A DNA stretch of 64,000 nucleotides from Protea cynaroides (GCA_028583415.1 CM053276.1:124059166-124123165), one strand, 5' to 3'. Positions 1 to 13,437 are shown, numbered from the stretch's first letter. Made by a program: numbers and translations. Notes: generated from the letters alone by a model not told the origin.

Positions 1-2020
1 AAACATTTTTTTTTTCTTCTTCTTCTTCGTCTGGCTCTGATACCACTAGGATTGGGAGAACGCAAACAAGAAGATTGAATGTGGTTCAGAACCCCATCGT
101 GGGATGTCTATGTCTACCAGAGAAAAGAGAAATCTTTATTCCCACGAAGCCTCTCAAATTCTCCCTCTCCATCTAACAGTCTTATTTCATCTGTCAGGTC
201 AGCTTTACTTAGGTTTTTCCATACAGAGACAATTTATAAGGAAATCTAAAAACCCTAATCCCCACATAATTATTGATTTATCCCGTACATATAGTAAACC
301 CAAACACTAATACAAGTACAAACTCAATTACCATATAGATCTCACTAAATACAAGACACCAAACCCAACACTTCTATCATCAAGATAGAAAATGAGGGAG
401 GGTTACATGCTCTGATTCTTCCACCACATCCAACACGTGACAGAAATCCTCTTCTCTTATGGAATTGGAGCCCTTCAATCGGCACACATATCGATACATA
501 GGTATGCATGCCGATCTGAAACAATTTCTACCCATTCGTCACCCTCGTACAATTCCTAGTCCAATCAGCCGCACCACCACATTTGCTGGCACTCCCTGTG
601 AGACATCTTTTATAACAACCTCCTGTCTCCGATTTTCACCCATGCCGCGAAACATTATCGACCTTGCCTGGAAACACAAGAAGTTTCCACCCCCTCCCGA
701 TGATGTCATTGTCGCAGTCCCACAGTTGCAATTGCAAGGAGGATTTGCAAGACTGGGGTTCGGCTAGATAAATGTCGGAGGGTGATTTCCAGGAGCTCGC
801 AGTCTTACTTCCCCGTACTTCTAGAGATAAAGGCCTCTTATTTCCATCTCCATCTTCTCTTTCTCTTCTCCACCAGAGATAAAGAAAAGAAAAAGAGAAA
901 TTTAACACCAGCCTAGAGTAAAAGTAAGATTTACCTAAATACGTCAACGTCATTCCCTGCAATAAGATAGGTGTTTAGTCGTTACTGCAATTAATGGCAA
1001 GGGACATTAGGTATTCGCAGTCATGGTGGTTGTACCGGTCCTACGACAATGATGATTATCAATAAACGAGTAGTCTATGTGTTTTTTTTTTATTATTATT
1101 TTTTTTCTGGTAAGAGTAGTCTTTGTTTACCCAAAAAAAAAAAAAACCAAAAATATAGTCTTTGTAGACTAGTTTGATAAAACTCCATATTCCGGATTTT
1201 ATGGATTGAGACTCGAATGAGTCATTTTAGAATAGAATCGTGTTTGGTAACCTAGTCGGGTTCGAGCTCTCACGGATTGAATCGGATACAAATTTACTTC
1301 AAAATTCAAATTTTTGGAGTATAAAAAATGTGTTTTTGTTCTAGAGTAACTTTTTGAAAAAGAAAGAAAATAAAATAGAAATTCTCCTCTTTCACACTCT
1401 TCTCTTCTTCACAAAACAAAGACTTGATCGCTGCTACTGCTACTGCCACCACCACCACCACCACCACCACCACCACCCACCCACCCACCCTCCACCACAA
1501 CCACCACCACCACCACCATCCATCACCCACCACCCACCGCCGCCCACCGCCCACCCACCGCCCACCCACCGTTGCCACCACCACCACCCACCACAATCGA
1601 AACGCCTGAGAGAGGCCCAGTCAAAAACAACACATTGGGCCTAGGTTACAGCATAACCTAGGCCCCAAAAAAAATGAAAAGAAAAAACCAAACAAATTCT
1701 ACGCAATATCCCTAACGGATGCAGCATTCAGTGTTGCATTACTCACCGCGACAAACAAGCCCACTCCTTAGTAGAACTAAGGACTCCCACAATATCCCTA
1801 TCGTACAAGGATTGTTGCGGAAGAATGCCATTATTATCTAATCAATCCAAGAATTCGAAATTAGGGGTCAAATTTGAACCTTCACCGTATGTGGAATAGG
1901 TATCAGGCCGATTCATTCACCGATATCCTCCCAATCTGGTCACATCCATATTCAAACCGTTAATTCTTTTTAGATCTTGTGCATCAAAGGAAATTCTCTC
2001 TTATGAATCTATTATTATTA
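1..2020. other. Gene-free left edge with possible retroelement remnant
   Basis: No coding region is supported here. At 33-45 the plus strand reads GGCTCTGATACCA, the complement of the initiator-tRNA-Met primer site TGGTATCAGAGCC used by Copia elements, so the left edge may be the border of a decayed minus-strand Copia element; no matching LTR end could be fixed. An open frame on the minus strand at 636-962 has no domain I recognise. A CCA/CCCA-rich microsatellite lies at about 1445-1590, and poly-A/T tracts at 1080-1145. Confidence 0.5.
1445..1590. repeat. CCA-type microsatellite
   Basis: Runs of CCA and CCCA/CCAC units, some perfect for about 30 bases and then degenerate. All open frames crossing it translate to His/Pro/Thr or Trp/Val/Gly runs and are artefacts of the repeat. 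Confidence 0.9.
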
Positions 2021-2024
2021 TTAT

Positions 2025-3942
2025 TAGGAAAAAAGATAGTTGCCTCTCTTGTACTATGCCTAAAAGACAAATGCCTTCAAAAGTTTTGGAAAAAATAAAT
2101 GTCTCCCCTAAAAACACTATTAAAATACAAATAAACCTACACTGTTAGGAATATTCCATTAGGTACCAACGGTGGGAGGCTAATTTTTTTTAATGACCAA
2201 AGTAACCCTTCTGTCCCCAAACCCCCTCGTCCCCACTCCACCCCACTTCACTCTGCATCTCCAAACCCACCCCGTCCACTTTGTTTAGAAGTTGATCAGA
2301 TGAGCTATAACTTATTCGCCAGAGTCAAAGGGAAAGTGAACACTTTCTGTCGATCCTAATGCTCCAAAATACAGCCAAAACGTACATAGATAAGGATGGA
2401 GATGGCATATATTGAGAAAATCGATCACCGAACAAGCATGAGAAGAAGAAACCAACAACACATTTGAAGCATTGTTCTCTTCGAAATTCGTCGACACTTT
2501 CGATGCAAATCTATCACCATCAGAGGCCAAAGAAGATACTCCATGCCCTAAATTATGTGCTTGAGAACGAAGGCTGAGGATTCTTGGAGTCTCATTACAG
2601 AAACCAAAGCTCAACGATTTATGAAAGGGGATTGAAGAATGAAAAAGGGGATTTGATTCTCAAGCCTGAAGAGGTCTCTGAGGAGAGAAGGGAAGAGCCA
2701 AGACATGGTCAAGATTGAATCTTGTGGGTCAGACGGAACCAGATTCCCAGCAATACGAAAGATCTCAATTATGAAATAACCGTCAAGAACCATCATTTCT
2801 GTGAATTCATCTGAGTTCGCGGAACTGGTTTCTGAGTAAGACTTTCATGCCCTCTGCTCTAATCTCTTTGTTTCTCTGACATAGTCTTCCAATGTGAGAC
2901 CTTTGGATTGGGTGCGAGAGAGGAGAGAACCAAGAAACGGCCATTTATGCTCTTTGACCATCCTCAGATGAGGTTTTCCATGGTGGTTAGGGCCGATGGA
3001 GACTACGTGAGGTTCGTATATGCGTCCATTAATCTTGACGAATCTTTGAGGGACTCCAAAGATGGAGCAAGAGCTTCAACCGGCGGAATTCATCAATAGA
3101 TGTGGTTGTTCTACGGTTCGTCTCTTCATACAAGCCAATCGATCATTGTTTACATCATAGTCGTCATTGATTTTGATAACATGATTGTGTTTGCCCTATT
3201 CTTGATCTGAGTTCGAATCCCCCAATTATTTTCCTATTTCTTCAATTTCTGTTTCTTTTTCTCCTTTTCACTTTGAAATTGAATTTTATCGAGGGCAAGA
3301 AAACAAATATCGATGGTAAGGAGAAGATGAGTAACACTAAGCTGATGAAGAAGTAGAATACAACGAGTGCAAGGGGGGTGCATTTATAGCCATTTTGGCA
3401 GTTGCAGAGATCTCAATTCTTAACAAAATGGCAAAATATTTGGCAAATTGAATACAAGAGATATGAGCGGGACTCTCCGTTAATGTTCCGAGAATAAAGA
3501 CTTTGGAGTTCCAACTATTCACATGCTGTATAATGGAATTTATATTGACACGGGAGAGCTCAATGATTGATAAAAGAGCTGAAAATTTTCCATGTGAAAG
3601 CTCTCTTTGATCACTGTTGAAGATAAAGTACAGATAGATTGGTTGAGAATGTTTTTAGAGGATACACCACAAAGAGTTTGGTGCAGGAGAAAACCCCGAA
3701 ATGGACGACAACTCATCGGAGCAAATCATCTTCAATAGGAAAACCCACTTGCAGAACTTCCTTAAGACTTTTTTTTTAACATTAATAGGTTTTTAAAGTA
3801 ATAAAATGTTCAGGGTAGAATTGTCCATAAAAAATTCACTTTAACACCGTTAAAAATAGGGGAAGTTTGTCTTTTCCAGAAACTTTTGAGGGCATTTGTC
3901 TTGTAAGCATAATACAGGGGAGGCAACTGTCTTTTTCCCTTA
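2025..3942. mobile_element. Element with about 90-bp terminal inverted repeats (A)
   Basis: The arm at about 2025-2112 is repeated in inverse orientation at about 3845-3942. Shared blocks read inward include GTTGCCTC, AGACAAATGCC and CAAAAGTTT, with scattered mismatches. Each outer end abuts an ATT-type microsatellite. Long inverted ends with no transposase inside fit a non-autonomous Mutator-like or foldback element; this assignment is inference. The 1.7 kb interior has no recognisable gene, so whether it holds captured host sequence cannot be told by eye. No clean target duplication is visible because both flanks are ATT repeats. Confidence 0.6.
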
Positions 3943-3988
3943 TTATTATTATTGTTGTGTTGTTGTTGTTATTGTTGTTGTTATTGTA

Positions 3989-5165
3989 GAAATTACTCGT
4001 ACCACCACTGGATTTAGGTCCAAATACACCTACTATCCTAAAGTTCACAACAACGCACCCCAATTTTTAACAGTGTTAAGTAAAAAAAAATTTAAAGACA
4101 ATTTTACCTGCAAAATAGGTTGTTAACCATGATAACCTTTTTGCACGGCATTCGGCAATGGTGTCCTTCCTTTGTGCATCATCCTTCAGGAAGCAAAGTT
4201 TCAGGAAGCAAAGTTATGCCTCGGCGATTCCATTGTAGAAGATCCGAGTTCATGTAAGATAGATGCTTTGATCCTCTCAGCATAGAAGAGGAAGCAACAG
4301 AAAAAGTTCAGCTGCCGCCACCCATTGCCCATTGCCTACACCTTCGTCTGTCGGAATCCTAAATGCACCGGACACCTTCACCTTTGAGAAGCAGCTTAGT
4401 TGCCGTGGTCTTCAGAGCACTACCGGCAACCACCATCAATTTGTTCCCTCTCCTCCCATGATTTCTCATCTTTTCTCTCTCTTGAGATCTCCTATCTTCT
4501 TTTTTGTTTCCCACCTATGCTATTCTAGTTGCAGGTCTCTTTTCTCATCCTTCTTATCTTCTGCTTCTTTTGATTATTATCTTATTCATCTTCTGGATAT
4601 CAGATTATTTCCTTCTTGCGCACCACTCTTCTCTGGTTTCTTAGTCCATTCAAGTTTTAACTTGTAGTTCCTGTTCTGCACTAACTTCTTCTAGTTTTTA
4701 TTCTGATTACAGTCTTCAATCACAGATATGTTTGAGTTCCAGAATCCTTGTTTTCTTGGTGCAATTTCAGGTTAACTGCTTGAGATCAAACTCTTTTACA
4801 AATTTTATATTCTGGTTCTGTTTCGAGATCTGATTTTAGATTTCTGGTTCTGATTGGATCTTAAAAACTAGAGCATTAGATAAAAGATAGGAAAAAAGAA
4901 GTAAAAGGGTTTTTTTTTTTTTTTTTTTTTGGCCTTTTCACTTTATAAAATGCTAGTTTGGTCTAATACCCAACAATACTCGTAACAGTATTTTTGACCT
5001 TCAAAAACACAATTCATGCTGACATCAACAACTAATAGAAAAAATCTAACAGATCGGACTCTGTGTAACAATGTTTGGCATTTAGGGGTAGTACGTGTAA
5101 TTATTATGAACTTTAGGATAATAATGTATTTAGACCTAAGTCCAGGAGTGGTAGAAGTAAGTTTC
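3989..5165. mobile_element. Element with about 90-bp terminal inverted repeats (B)
   Basis: The arm at about 3989-4075 is found inverted at about 5070-5165. Shared blocks are TACCAC, TTAGGTC, AAATACA and TATCCTAAAGTTCA. It abuts element A through a 45-bp ATT/GTT microsatellite, and its right end runs into a longer ATT tract (5168-5217). The interior holds a poly-T tract and an open frame (4332-4667) of Ser/Leu-rich sequence with no recognisable family. It is likely a non-autonomous DNA element, possibly related to element A in design though not in arm sequence. Confidence 0.55.
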
Positions 5166-5167
5166 CC

Positions 5168-5217
<50 letters not shown>
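5168..5217. repeat. ATT microsatellite
   Basis: About 16 consecutive ATT units follow the right arm of element B. Similar ATT tracts bound the other inverted-repeat ends at about 2010-2025 and 3940-3988. Confidence 0.95.
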
Positions 5218-5631
5218 TTGGGTTCAATGATGTTGAAATATTTTGTAGGGCTGTTAATTTATTCTTTTATGGGTAACCGTAGATGTGCATACCCTAAAAT
5301 GTCACAGCGATAGCATTCATCTTATCATTTGTGGGAGTGCGGACCAATGAATTCATGAATAATTATGTAGTTAAATGTTGAGTATTCTATAGAATCTAAT
5401 CATATATTAGAAAGGGATTAAATGCATTACATTAAAAAGATTCTTATTACATTCACCTGTTAATGAGCCTCCTCATCTTAAATTTGAATATAGCATGGCA
5501 AAGTTGTTCTTATTGGATCCTCGTTGGGTTTTTAGATTTAAAAACTAAAAGTTTCAAACTTTTGACTCTCTTTTTGTTTTTTGATTTTGGAGGGAAATTT
5601 TTTTCACTTGTGTTTTTTGGTTGGCTTAGCT

Positions 5632-7917
5632 TGTCACACTTCGATTATGGACTAACCAGAATAGTGTGATGAACCATAAATAAACCAATGGTTCTAACCA
5701 GGATCTCATATAGGCTATGCCAATCATGTTAAACCAAAACATATTCCACAGTAATAATCAAAGATATTTGAGTAAATAGCGGAAGTCTTATTAATAATGA
5801 ATTGAGGTTTACATGATAAATAATTAAATGATTCAGTTATCTCCAATTAACCAAAACATAATTAATACATATTACAAGTATCAAAATACGAAAATTAAAC
5901 ACTAAGCGTAACCACCGTGAAAACACTCGCTTGACGAGTCTTGCTCGTCCTCCACAGCTTGCACATCCATAGCCGCTACATGGCCATACATTGGCGTATC
6001 CATGTAGTCTTCAACAGTAACACCTGCAACATCAGAAACTAAAAAAAATTATGCGCGAGGGTCAGCTCTCTAACTTGAGCTCAGTGAGTAAGCAAAACAA
6101 TGCAACAAACATATGCATGCATTCAATTCATATCTTTGGTATGATTTTTAAATTGCAATATGCTATAGAAAGGTTTAATGGCCCCCGCACCTCTATACAT
6201 GAGTGTGTGAATCCGCCCAATGGATCAAACACCATTGCCATCCCACATGCACCCACAATGGAATAGAGATAGAGCTAAAGTGTCCGGATCACACACCGCC
6301 AACACTTCCCCTAATGCCCTACCAATACCAACAAGTAAACCCCTATTGGCGAGGGTTTACAAAATGGGCTCGCAACTAACCAATCCTAAATGTCATCCAG
6401 TGTATCCAAGGCCTCACCCCAGCATCCCTCAATAAGTCCGTAAAGATAGAGCTAAGGCCCCCTAGCAGAGTCGAAGACTACATGGTCCGAGATCACCTCC
6501 CCTGATGCCCTACGACTTAATAGTTCTGCTAAGGTAATGACGATATGACGATGTCAGTGGGCAAGACTTGAGTAGAGATAGAGATAGAGTCTGGTGACCA
6601 AGTCAGAGACCATCATGCTATGTCCTACCCTTGATGCTCCACTCGCATCCAACACACTAACCACACACATACAATCACATGTCTATTCCTAGCATCATCA
6701 TTATCATCATGTTATGAATAAATAGAATTAAATATGCATAAACAGTAATAACAGGAATATTGAATGACATGTGAGATGCACATTACAAGCATACAAGCAT
6801 AGAATCAATCATGGCATTGGACTCAAATAAATAAACAGTTTGTTATTATCCAATTAGTTTAGGTCTTGTTCCCTCACCTGTTAGCAAAACTCGATCTCCT
6901 TCCAAGCCTTGTAATTCTCTTTGAATCGATTTAATAACCTAAAAGTAATATGAATTTAAGTTAGGGTTCATATGTAATATGTTACAGTAGTCAAAAATCG
7001 AAACAGAGCACTGATAGGTGTCTGATTGGTCCTATGGTCTCATATTGTGTCGACCTTATTGCCTATGGTTGATACTTTGATCATGCTGGTCATGCTATGA
7101 TCGACCGTAGCTGCGACCTTAAGATTTCTGGTTACAAACTACATTCAATCCAAGTCCTTCTTGGGTCAACTCTTCAGCTCTTCAATTGGGTTTATCCTAA
7201 TGATTATTCTAAGGTTAAGTTTCTTAGTTTTATCAACTGATTACTCTAACCTATTCTCCATGGTTTCCCATTGGAGGCTTGCTTAGCGATTCCCATGGTT
7301 GCATTCTTACGTTGGGTTTGGTATCTCAATTTACATTAGAAACCTTTACTCCTAGTGTTCTAAGGCTACAGAGACAAAGTTCATACCTTACTTGTTGCAG
7401 AGAGTCTGTGGAACTCTTCTCTCAGTCTCCTCCTTAGTCTTCTCATTCTTTTCCTTCTCTTTCCTTCTCTTTCTCTAGGGTTTACTAATATTCTAAAAGA
7501 ATGAAAAAGGCTAAGGAACGTCCTTTATATAGAGAAAAATTCTCCATATAGAGTTCTCCAACACTAGGAAAAAAATTCTCCAACACTAGGAAAAAAATTC
7601 TTCTCAAATTAGGAAAGTTTTCATCTCAAAGTCTAATCTGGGGTCTCACGGTCAATGGCCTACGGTCGTAGAATCCATCGACCATTGGGTCAAAAACATC
7701 GACCGTAAGGTCCTGGATCAGTGACCTTTGTTTCTTACCTTATGGTCGACCATACCGACCTAGGTATTCGACCATACGCATACTTTTGAGCATTTTTAAC
7801 TCGATTCATACTTGGTTTTGTGATCCATCTTTACACGGTCGGTCCACTTGGTCCAGCAATGATGAGAAGACCTGGCATGATACGGTTAGGCCAAGTTAGT
7901 GGAGTGCGGGTCTTACA
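5632..7917 (-). mobile_element. Solo LTR, Tekay/Del-like, copy 1
   Basis: Plus-strand ends are TGTCACAC and GGGTCTTACA, bounded by a 5-bp target duplication TAGCT at 5627-5631 and 7918-7922. The length is 2286 bp. It aligns along its length with the second copy at 16246-18570: shared blocks include the CCAGGATCTC segment near the left end and the AATAGAGATAGAGCTAA segments. A TATA box on the minus strand (CTATATAAAG, 7522-7531) with pyrimidine-rich leader beyond it sets the transcriptional sense as minus. Ends of this form are common in Tekay/Del chromoviruses, so the family name is inference. There is no internal region, so it arose by LTR-LTR recombination. Confidence 0.85.
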
Positions 7918-7922
7918 TAGCT

Positions 7923-7968
7923 TGTAGGACTTCTTTTAGTCTCACATTGCTTGGAGAGGTAAGATTGA

Positions 7969-8003
<35 letters not shown>

Positions 8004-8483
8004 GTGACCTATAACATCTTGAGCCCTTAAATGAAAGGATGCCTCTAGAGGGAAGGGTCCGGGGGGTCCGAGGTGCTTTTCACACACGCGCCTCTGGCTG
8101 AGCTTGGGTGTGGGTGAGGGTGCGGGTCTATCCATTGGTCTATTTTTTTTTTGAAGGGTATGTCTCTACGTATTTGAATACGTAGAGGCATGACATATTT
8201 GAATGGGTACGTTCGTACCTATACAAATTCAAAGAAGTTTAATTTCAACCATTGATTTTTATGATCGTTGGGAAGATTAAATCTTAACCTTCCATTCAAT
8301 TGACGCACCCATTCATCACAATTCATCGGATGGATACAATTTTCCATTGCACCCATTGATTTGGGATTTCTTCTTCTATTAATAAGAAAAGAGTCCTAAT
8401 ACTTAAGGTTACAACAAGTTTAACCCATATAGAACTCTATCTCTTTCTCTCTCTCCTCCAACCTTACTTTGTTTTTAGTTATC
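7923..8483. other. Spacer between two LTR insertions
   Basis: Non-coding. It holds a TA microsatellite (7974-8000), a GC-richer stretch with GGGTGTGGGTGAGGGTGCGG (8105-8124), and then AT-rich sequence. The last five bases before the Copia element, GAAAT at 8484-8488, are its target duplication. No gene seen. Confidence 0.6.
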
Positions 8484-9639
8484 GAAATTGTTGATCACAG
8501 GTTGACACTGAGAGGGGGGTGAATCAGTGTCTTCAAAAAAAAATTCTTCTAAATATTCCTTTGAAGACAAACGCTGCCTTGAGCTGATGCTTTACTCACT
8601 AAGCACAACCACACAATCACTGAAGCACTACCACACACACAGTCGTATGCACAACCACCTCACTACCACAAAGTGGCTAGGTCTACCATGTTGTGCATAC
8701 CCATCCTACAGGCCATTCCACGCACTTCACAATATACAGATAATCACATTTACAAGTGTAAGCACCCCATTTTTGTCATCCCCAGCCATGAACAAGAGTC
8801 TTGATGGGCATATTCAGAAGGGTTGCGGGTCAATTCAAGGTTTGGACGATAAGTGGTGATTTCAAAGCTGATGTTGGCGGGCCCTACAGCAAGGTCATGA
8901 AAATACCTTCGAAATGATACCAGAATCATTCAATTCCGATATCAAACGAAGAAGATGTCGCGATTTTAGTCGGATTGAAATTCGCTTATTAAATCCAAGG
9001 GCTTTTCGGTAAATTATCATAAATTAAGGATTTATTGGGCAAATTATCGTGATTTAAATCGATCGGACTTCATTCGACCATATCTTGATCGTTCGACATC
9101 CAAATTCGACGATTCAAGCGTCACGTGGCTCCCCTTGCCCGTCCTCTTCAAAGTAGACGTGAAGAATTTTGGACGAAAGCCGCCAACGGATCCCATGCAA
9201 AGTTGTCGATCGGACTATCGTCAAAACTCCAATTCTTCATATCTTGATCATCCGAAGTCCGAATCAGGCGATTCAAGCACCAGTGTGCTCCTTTGTCCGT
9301 CCTCTTCAAAGTGGACGTGGAAAATCTGAGAGAGAGGCCGTCGAAATTTTCATGCGGAATTGCAAGCTGAGAAGACTCATAATAGAGAGAGAAATCAACC
9401 CAGTCCATTCTTACTCAGCCCATCCCAGTTCAAGCCCAATTTAATCCAACCCCGTCAAACTCAATCAGTCCAGCCTGACCCAACCCAGACCGGCCCAGAT
9501 TGAGTCGGATCGGCCTATGTGTATATACTTGTTATATATATATATATATACATTTATATATTAATACATGCTTTATGTTATATATATATATATTTAGCCG
9601 GTCAAGAGGAATCCGATAAGAGAAAGGGAGAGGAATCCG

Positions 9640-10446
9640 ATAAGAGAAAGGGAGAGGAAGAGAGAGAGGAAGAGAGAGAGAGAGGAAAAGAGAGAGAGGA
9701 AGAGAGAGAGGAAGAGAGAGAGAGGAAGATATATATATATATATATATAACCGGTCAAGAGGGATCCGATAAGAGAAAGGGAGAGGAAGAGAGAGAGGAA
9801 GAGACAGAGAGAGAGGAAAAGAGAGAGAGGAAGAGAGAGAGAGAATGGAAAGAGAGAGGGAGAAAAGTGAGATGACGGAAGGGAGAGAAAGGGAGGGAAA
9901 GATGGAGGTGCTGCCACCTCCACCTTCCCCATACCTATTTCCCCCAAATCCGCCACCTCCTCCTCTCCTTGAGCCCCACTCCACCAGCCCCCTCTCTTTC
10001 TCCATGCCCCTCCCTCACCGCCTGTACAGCTCTCCCTCACCGCCACCTCATCTTACTTTGCCACCTCCATTCCTTGAGCCCAGTCCCAAAGCACCTGCAA
10101 CCATAAAAAGGGAGAGGGAGGAGGATGATAAAGGGGGGGAAGGGGGCTGCGACCGAAGGAGAAAAAAAGAGAAAGGGGAGCAGCTGCTGCTCCAGAGAAA
10201 AAAAAAAACAGAGTGAAACCAGAGAGGAGAAGAAGAAGAAAGAAGAGAGGAAGAAGAAATAAGAGAAGAAGAGGGAGAAAGGAGAAGGGGCAGCGGCAGC
10301 GCTACCGCCGTCGAAGAAGGGGGAGCAGCTCTGCTGCTGCTCCAAAGAAGAAAAAGAAGGGGAAGAAAGCGGTAGCAGCAGAGCTGCCGCTGTCGTGGAT
10401 GAGGAAAAGAGCAGCAGCTCCGCTGCTGGTCGGGTCTATGGAGTAA

Positions 10447-10477
<31 letters not shown>

Positions 10478-10720
10478 GGAGAAGAAAGAGAGAGAGGCAG
10501 AGAGAAGGGGAAGAAGGCAGCAGCAGCAGAGCTGCCGCTGCCGTGGAGAAAAAAGGAGCAGCAGCTCTGCTGCTGATCCATGTAGTAAAAAAAAAAAAAA
10601 AAAAAAGGCAGATGAGGAAGAAGAAGATGGCAGCAGCAGAGCCGCCGCCACCGAAGAAGGAGGGAGCAGCAGCTCTGCAGAGAGGGAGGAATCTTCCAGG
10701 TAAATCCCCCCTCTTTTGCT
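9640..10720. repeat. GA-rich and GCAGCAGC/poly-A low-complexity block
   Basis: GAGAGGAA tracts with two TA microsatellites (9530-9595, 9728-9750) are followed by repeated modules of about 100-140 bp. Each module combines an AGCAGCAGCTCTGCTGCTG-type near-palindrome with an A-run of up to 24. Modules are seen near 10320, 10410, 10555 and 10665. The Lys/Arg/Glu-rich and Ser/Phe/Leu-rich open frames on both strands are shadows of this composition. Confidence 0.8.
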
Positions 10721-11059
10721 TTCATTTTTCTTTTCTGTTACTGTTGCTCACTACTGGCTGTACATCACCGACCATACCCCACCATGATCAAACCTTCTCC
10801 TTACTGATTTGAACCTTGGTTGGGAAATTTTGATGCAATCTGAACCGTTTGATCGGATTGTTTAATATGTTGATTAATATGTTTATGTGATGAATTAAAT
10901 TTGGATTATTTGATGCATCTGATTGGAAAATTAATCTGATTATTTGATTCATTCAATTTTGGCCATTGATCTTGTATGTTGGATGTGTTTTAATGTCGGC
11001 CGTTGATCTTGTATTTTTGGATAATGAAATTGATCCGATGTGCTTGTAAATTTTATGTG

Positions 11060-11940
11060 ATGAAAAATGATCCGACCATATAATGGAAATTTCATGAAAT
11101 TGGTCCGACCATATAATGAGAATTTTAATGTGATTGATCCGACCATATAATGGAAATTTCATGAAATTGGTCCGACCATATAATGGGAATTTTAATGTGA
11201 TTGGTCCGACCATATAATGGGAATTTCATGAAATTGGTCCGACCATAGGTTTGGAATTTTAATGTGGGTGATCCAACCACATGATCTGAATTTTACAAGA
11301 GTTGATCGTGACCATATGATTAGAATTTTAATGATTTGATCATAGCCATTGATCTGAAATTTTGATGTGATTATAATTAATTTGAACCGTCAGATGATCT
11401 TTGGAAGTGATGTTAATCAACGAGCGGTCGGATTGTGATCTTGACAATCGAACCGTTAGATGGTCTTTGGAAGTACTTTTAATCAATCTGAGCGGTTAGA
11501 TTATCATGATGAAAGATCTGGGCCATTAGATTATCTTTGGGAATGATTTAAATGAATCTGAATGGTTGGATTATGATCTTAAGCAATTTGAACCGTTGGA
11601 TTGTCATCGTGGGTGATTTTGATGAATCTAAATTGTTAAATCTTGATCATGAGTATTTTTGATGAATCTGAACGGTTGGATTATGATCTTGAGTGATTTA
11701 AACCGTTGGATTATCATCGTGGGTATTTTGAGTGATGTAGATTGTTGAATCCGGATCATAATTGATTCAGACGAATCTGAGCCATTGATTTCTTAGTCTG
11801 ATCATGATAGGAGATCTAAGCCATAGATCATAACTATTTTGATGAAATATGAGTCATTGATCATGATTATAGCTATTTGAGGAGATCTGAGCCGTTGATC
11901 TTGACTGTTTTGATGAAATCTAAGTGTTGATCATGATCAT
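11060..11940. repeat. Degenerate tandem repeats inside the long LTR
   Basis: From 11060 to 11260 a unit of about 33 bp, containing GGTCCGACCATATAATGG or TGATCCGACCATATAATG, is repeated about six times in alternating variants (FTTTCATGAAATT-like and TTTTAATGTGATT-like halves). From 11380 to 11940 a looser unit of about 40-45 bp with GAACCGTTGGATTATCAT-like cores recurs more than ten times. Non-coding. Confidence 0.75.
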
Positions 11941-12357
11941 CATTTTTTGTAAGACATTCTTAGGTGTGGGGACGTGCATATAGGCACCCACATTCATGGG
12001 AAGGGTAATAATGGAAAATGATAAAAGTCTTAATCAAGAATCATGAACCTTAGCCCAACAATTCCAAATCAGGGTTGTAAGTGACAAGGGTAGTTTAGGA
12101 CGATCCCTACCCCTCAGTTCATTTCCCCTATGATGCAGGATCTAGATAGATGTAATGTGAATCCAACCATAGATCATCTAGGATCATCATTCGGTCCAGC
12201 AGGACCACCCATATTCTGACCCAAGTGGGTCACCCAATGAACAGTGCCTGTGTTCGAACTACGCGGATCCTGATTCTCAGGTCAATACCCTGAGATACGT
12301 AGGTAGTCTGGGAAACTCCCAGATACGGTTCCACACCTCAATCAATGTGCCCTAAAC

Positions 12358-13437
12358 CTAACTCCCTGAGAGTACAACCATTACTCCCTGAGAGTACAAA
12401 TCCAACTCCCTGAGAGAACAACCCTACTCCCTGAGAGTACAAACCCTACTCCCTGAGAGTACAAACCCTACTCCCTGAGAGTACAAGCCCTACTCCCTGA
12501 GAGTACAACCATTACTCCCTGAGAGAACAACCCTACTCCCTGAGAGTACAAACCCTACTCCCTGAGAGTACAAACCCTACTCCCTGAGAGTACAAGCCCT
12601 ACTCCCTGAGAGAACAACCCTACTCCCTGAGAGTACAATCCTTACTCCCTCGGAGTACAAGCCCTACTCCCCGAGAGTACAAACCCTACTCCCCGGAGAG
12701 TACAAACCCTACTCCCCGGAGTACAACCCTTACTCCCTGAGAGTACAAACCTTACTCCCTGAGAGTACAAACCTTACTCCCCGAGAGTACAACCCTAACT
12801 CCCTGAGAGTACAAGCCCTACTCCCCGAGAGTACAACCATTACTCCCCGAGAGAACAACCCTACTCCCCCGAGAGTACAAACCCTACTCCCGAGAGTACA
12901 AACCCTACTCCCCGAGAGTACAAGCCCTACTCCCCGAGAGGAACAACCCTACTCCCGAGAGTACAAACTTTACTCCCGAGAGTACAACCCTTACTCCCCG
13001 GAGGTACAAACCTTACTCCCCGAGAGAACAACCCTACTCCCTGAGAGTACAATCCTTACTCCCTGAGAGTACAAACCCTACTCCCTGAGAGTACAAACCC
13101 TACTCCCTGAGAGTACAAACCCTACTCCCTGAGAGTACAAGCCCTACTCCCTGAGAGTACAAACCCTACTCCCTGAGAGTACAAACCCTACTCCCTGAGA
13201 GTACAACCCTTACTCCCTGAGAGTACAAACCTTACTCCCTGAGAGTACAAACCTTACTCCCTGAGAGTACAACCCTAACTCCCTGAGAGTACAACCCTTA
13301 CTCCCTGAGAGTACAAACCTTACTCCCCCGAGAGTACAACCCTACTCCCCGAGAGTACAACCCTACTCCCGAGAGTACAAACCCTACTCCCCGAGAGTAC
13401 AAACCTTACTCCCCGAGAGTACAAATCCAACTCCCCC
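12358..13437. repeat. 22-bp minisatellite array
   Basis: Near-perfect tandem units of the form TACTCCCTGAGAGTACAAAC plus two bases, with variants CCGAGAG for CTGAGAG and AACAACC for GTACAAACC. Roughly 50 units lie head to tail. No unique spacers alternate with the repeats, so this is not a CRISPR array. The array continues at 13438 into a higher-order arrangement. Confidence 0.95.

Noticed and set aside
636..962. Minus-strand frame of 108 residues
   Set aside because: No recognisable domain, no splice partners found; likely chance.
9519..10725. Long Ser/Leu/Phe and Arg/Glu/Lys open frames
   Set aside because: Produced by GA-rich, GCAGCAGC and poly-A low-complexity DNA of the long LTR.
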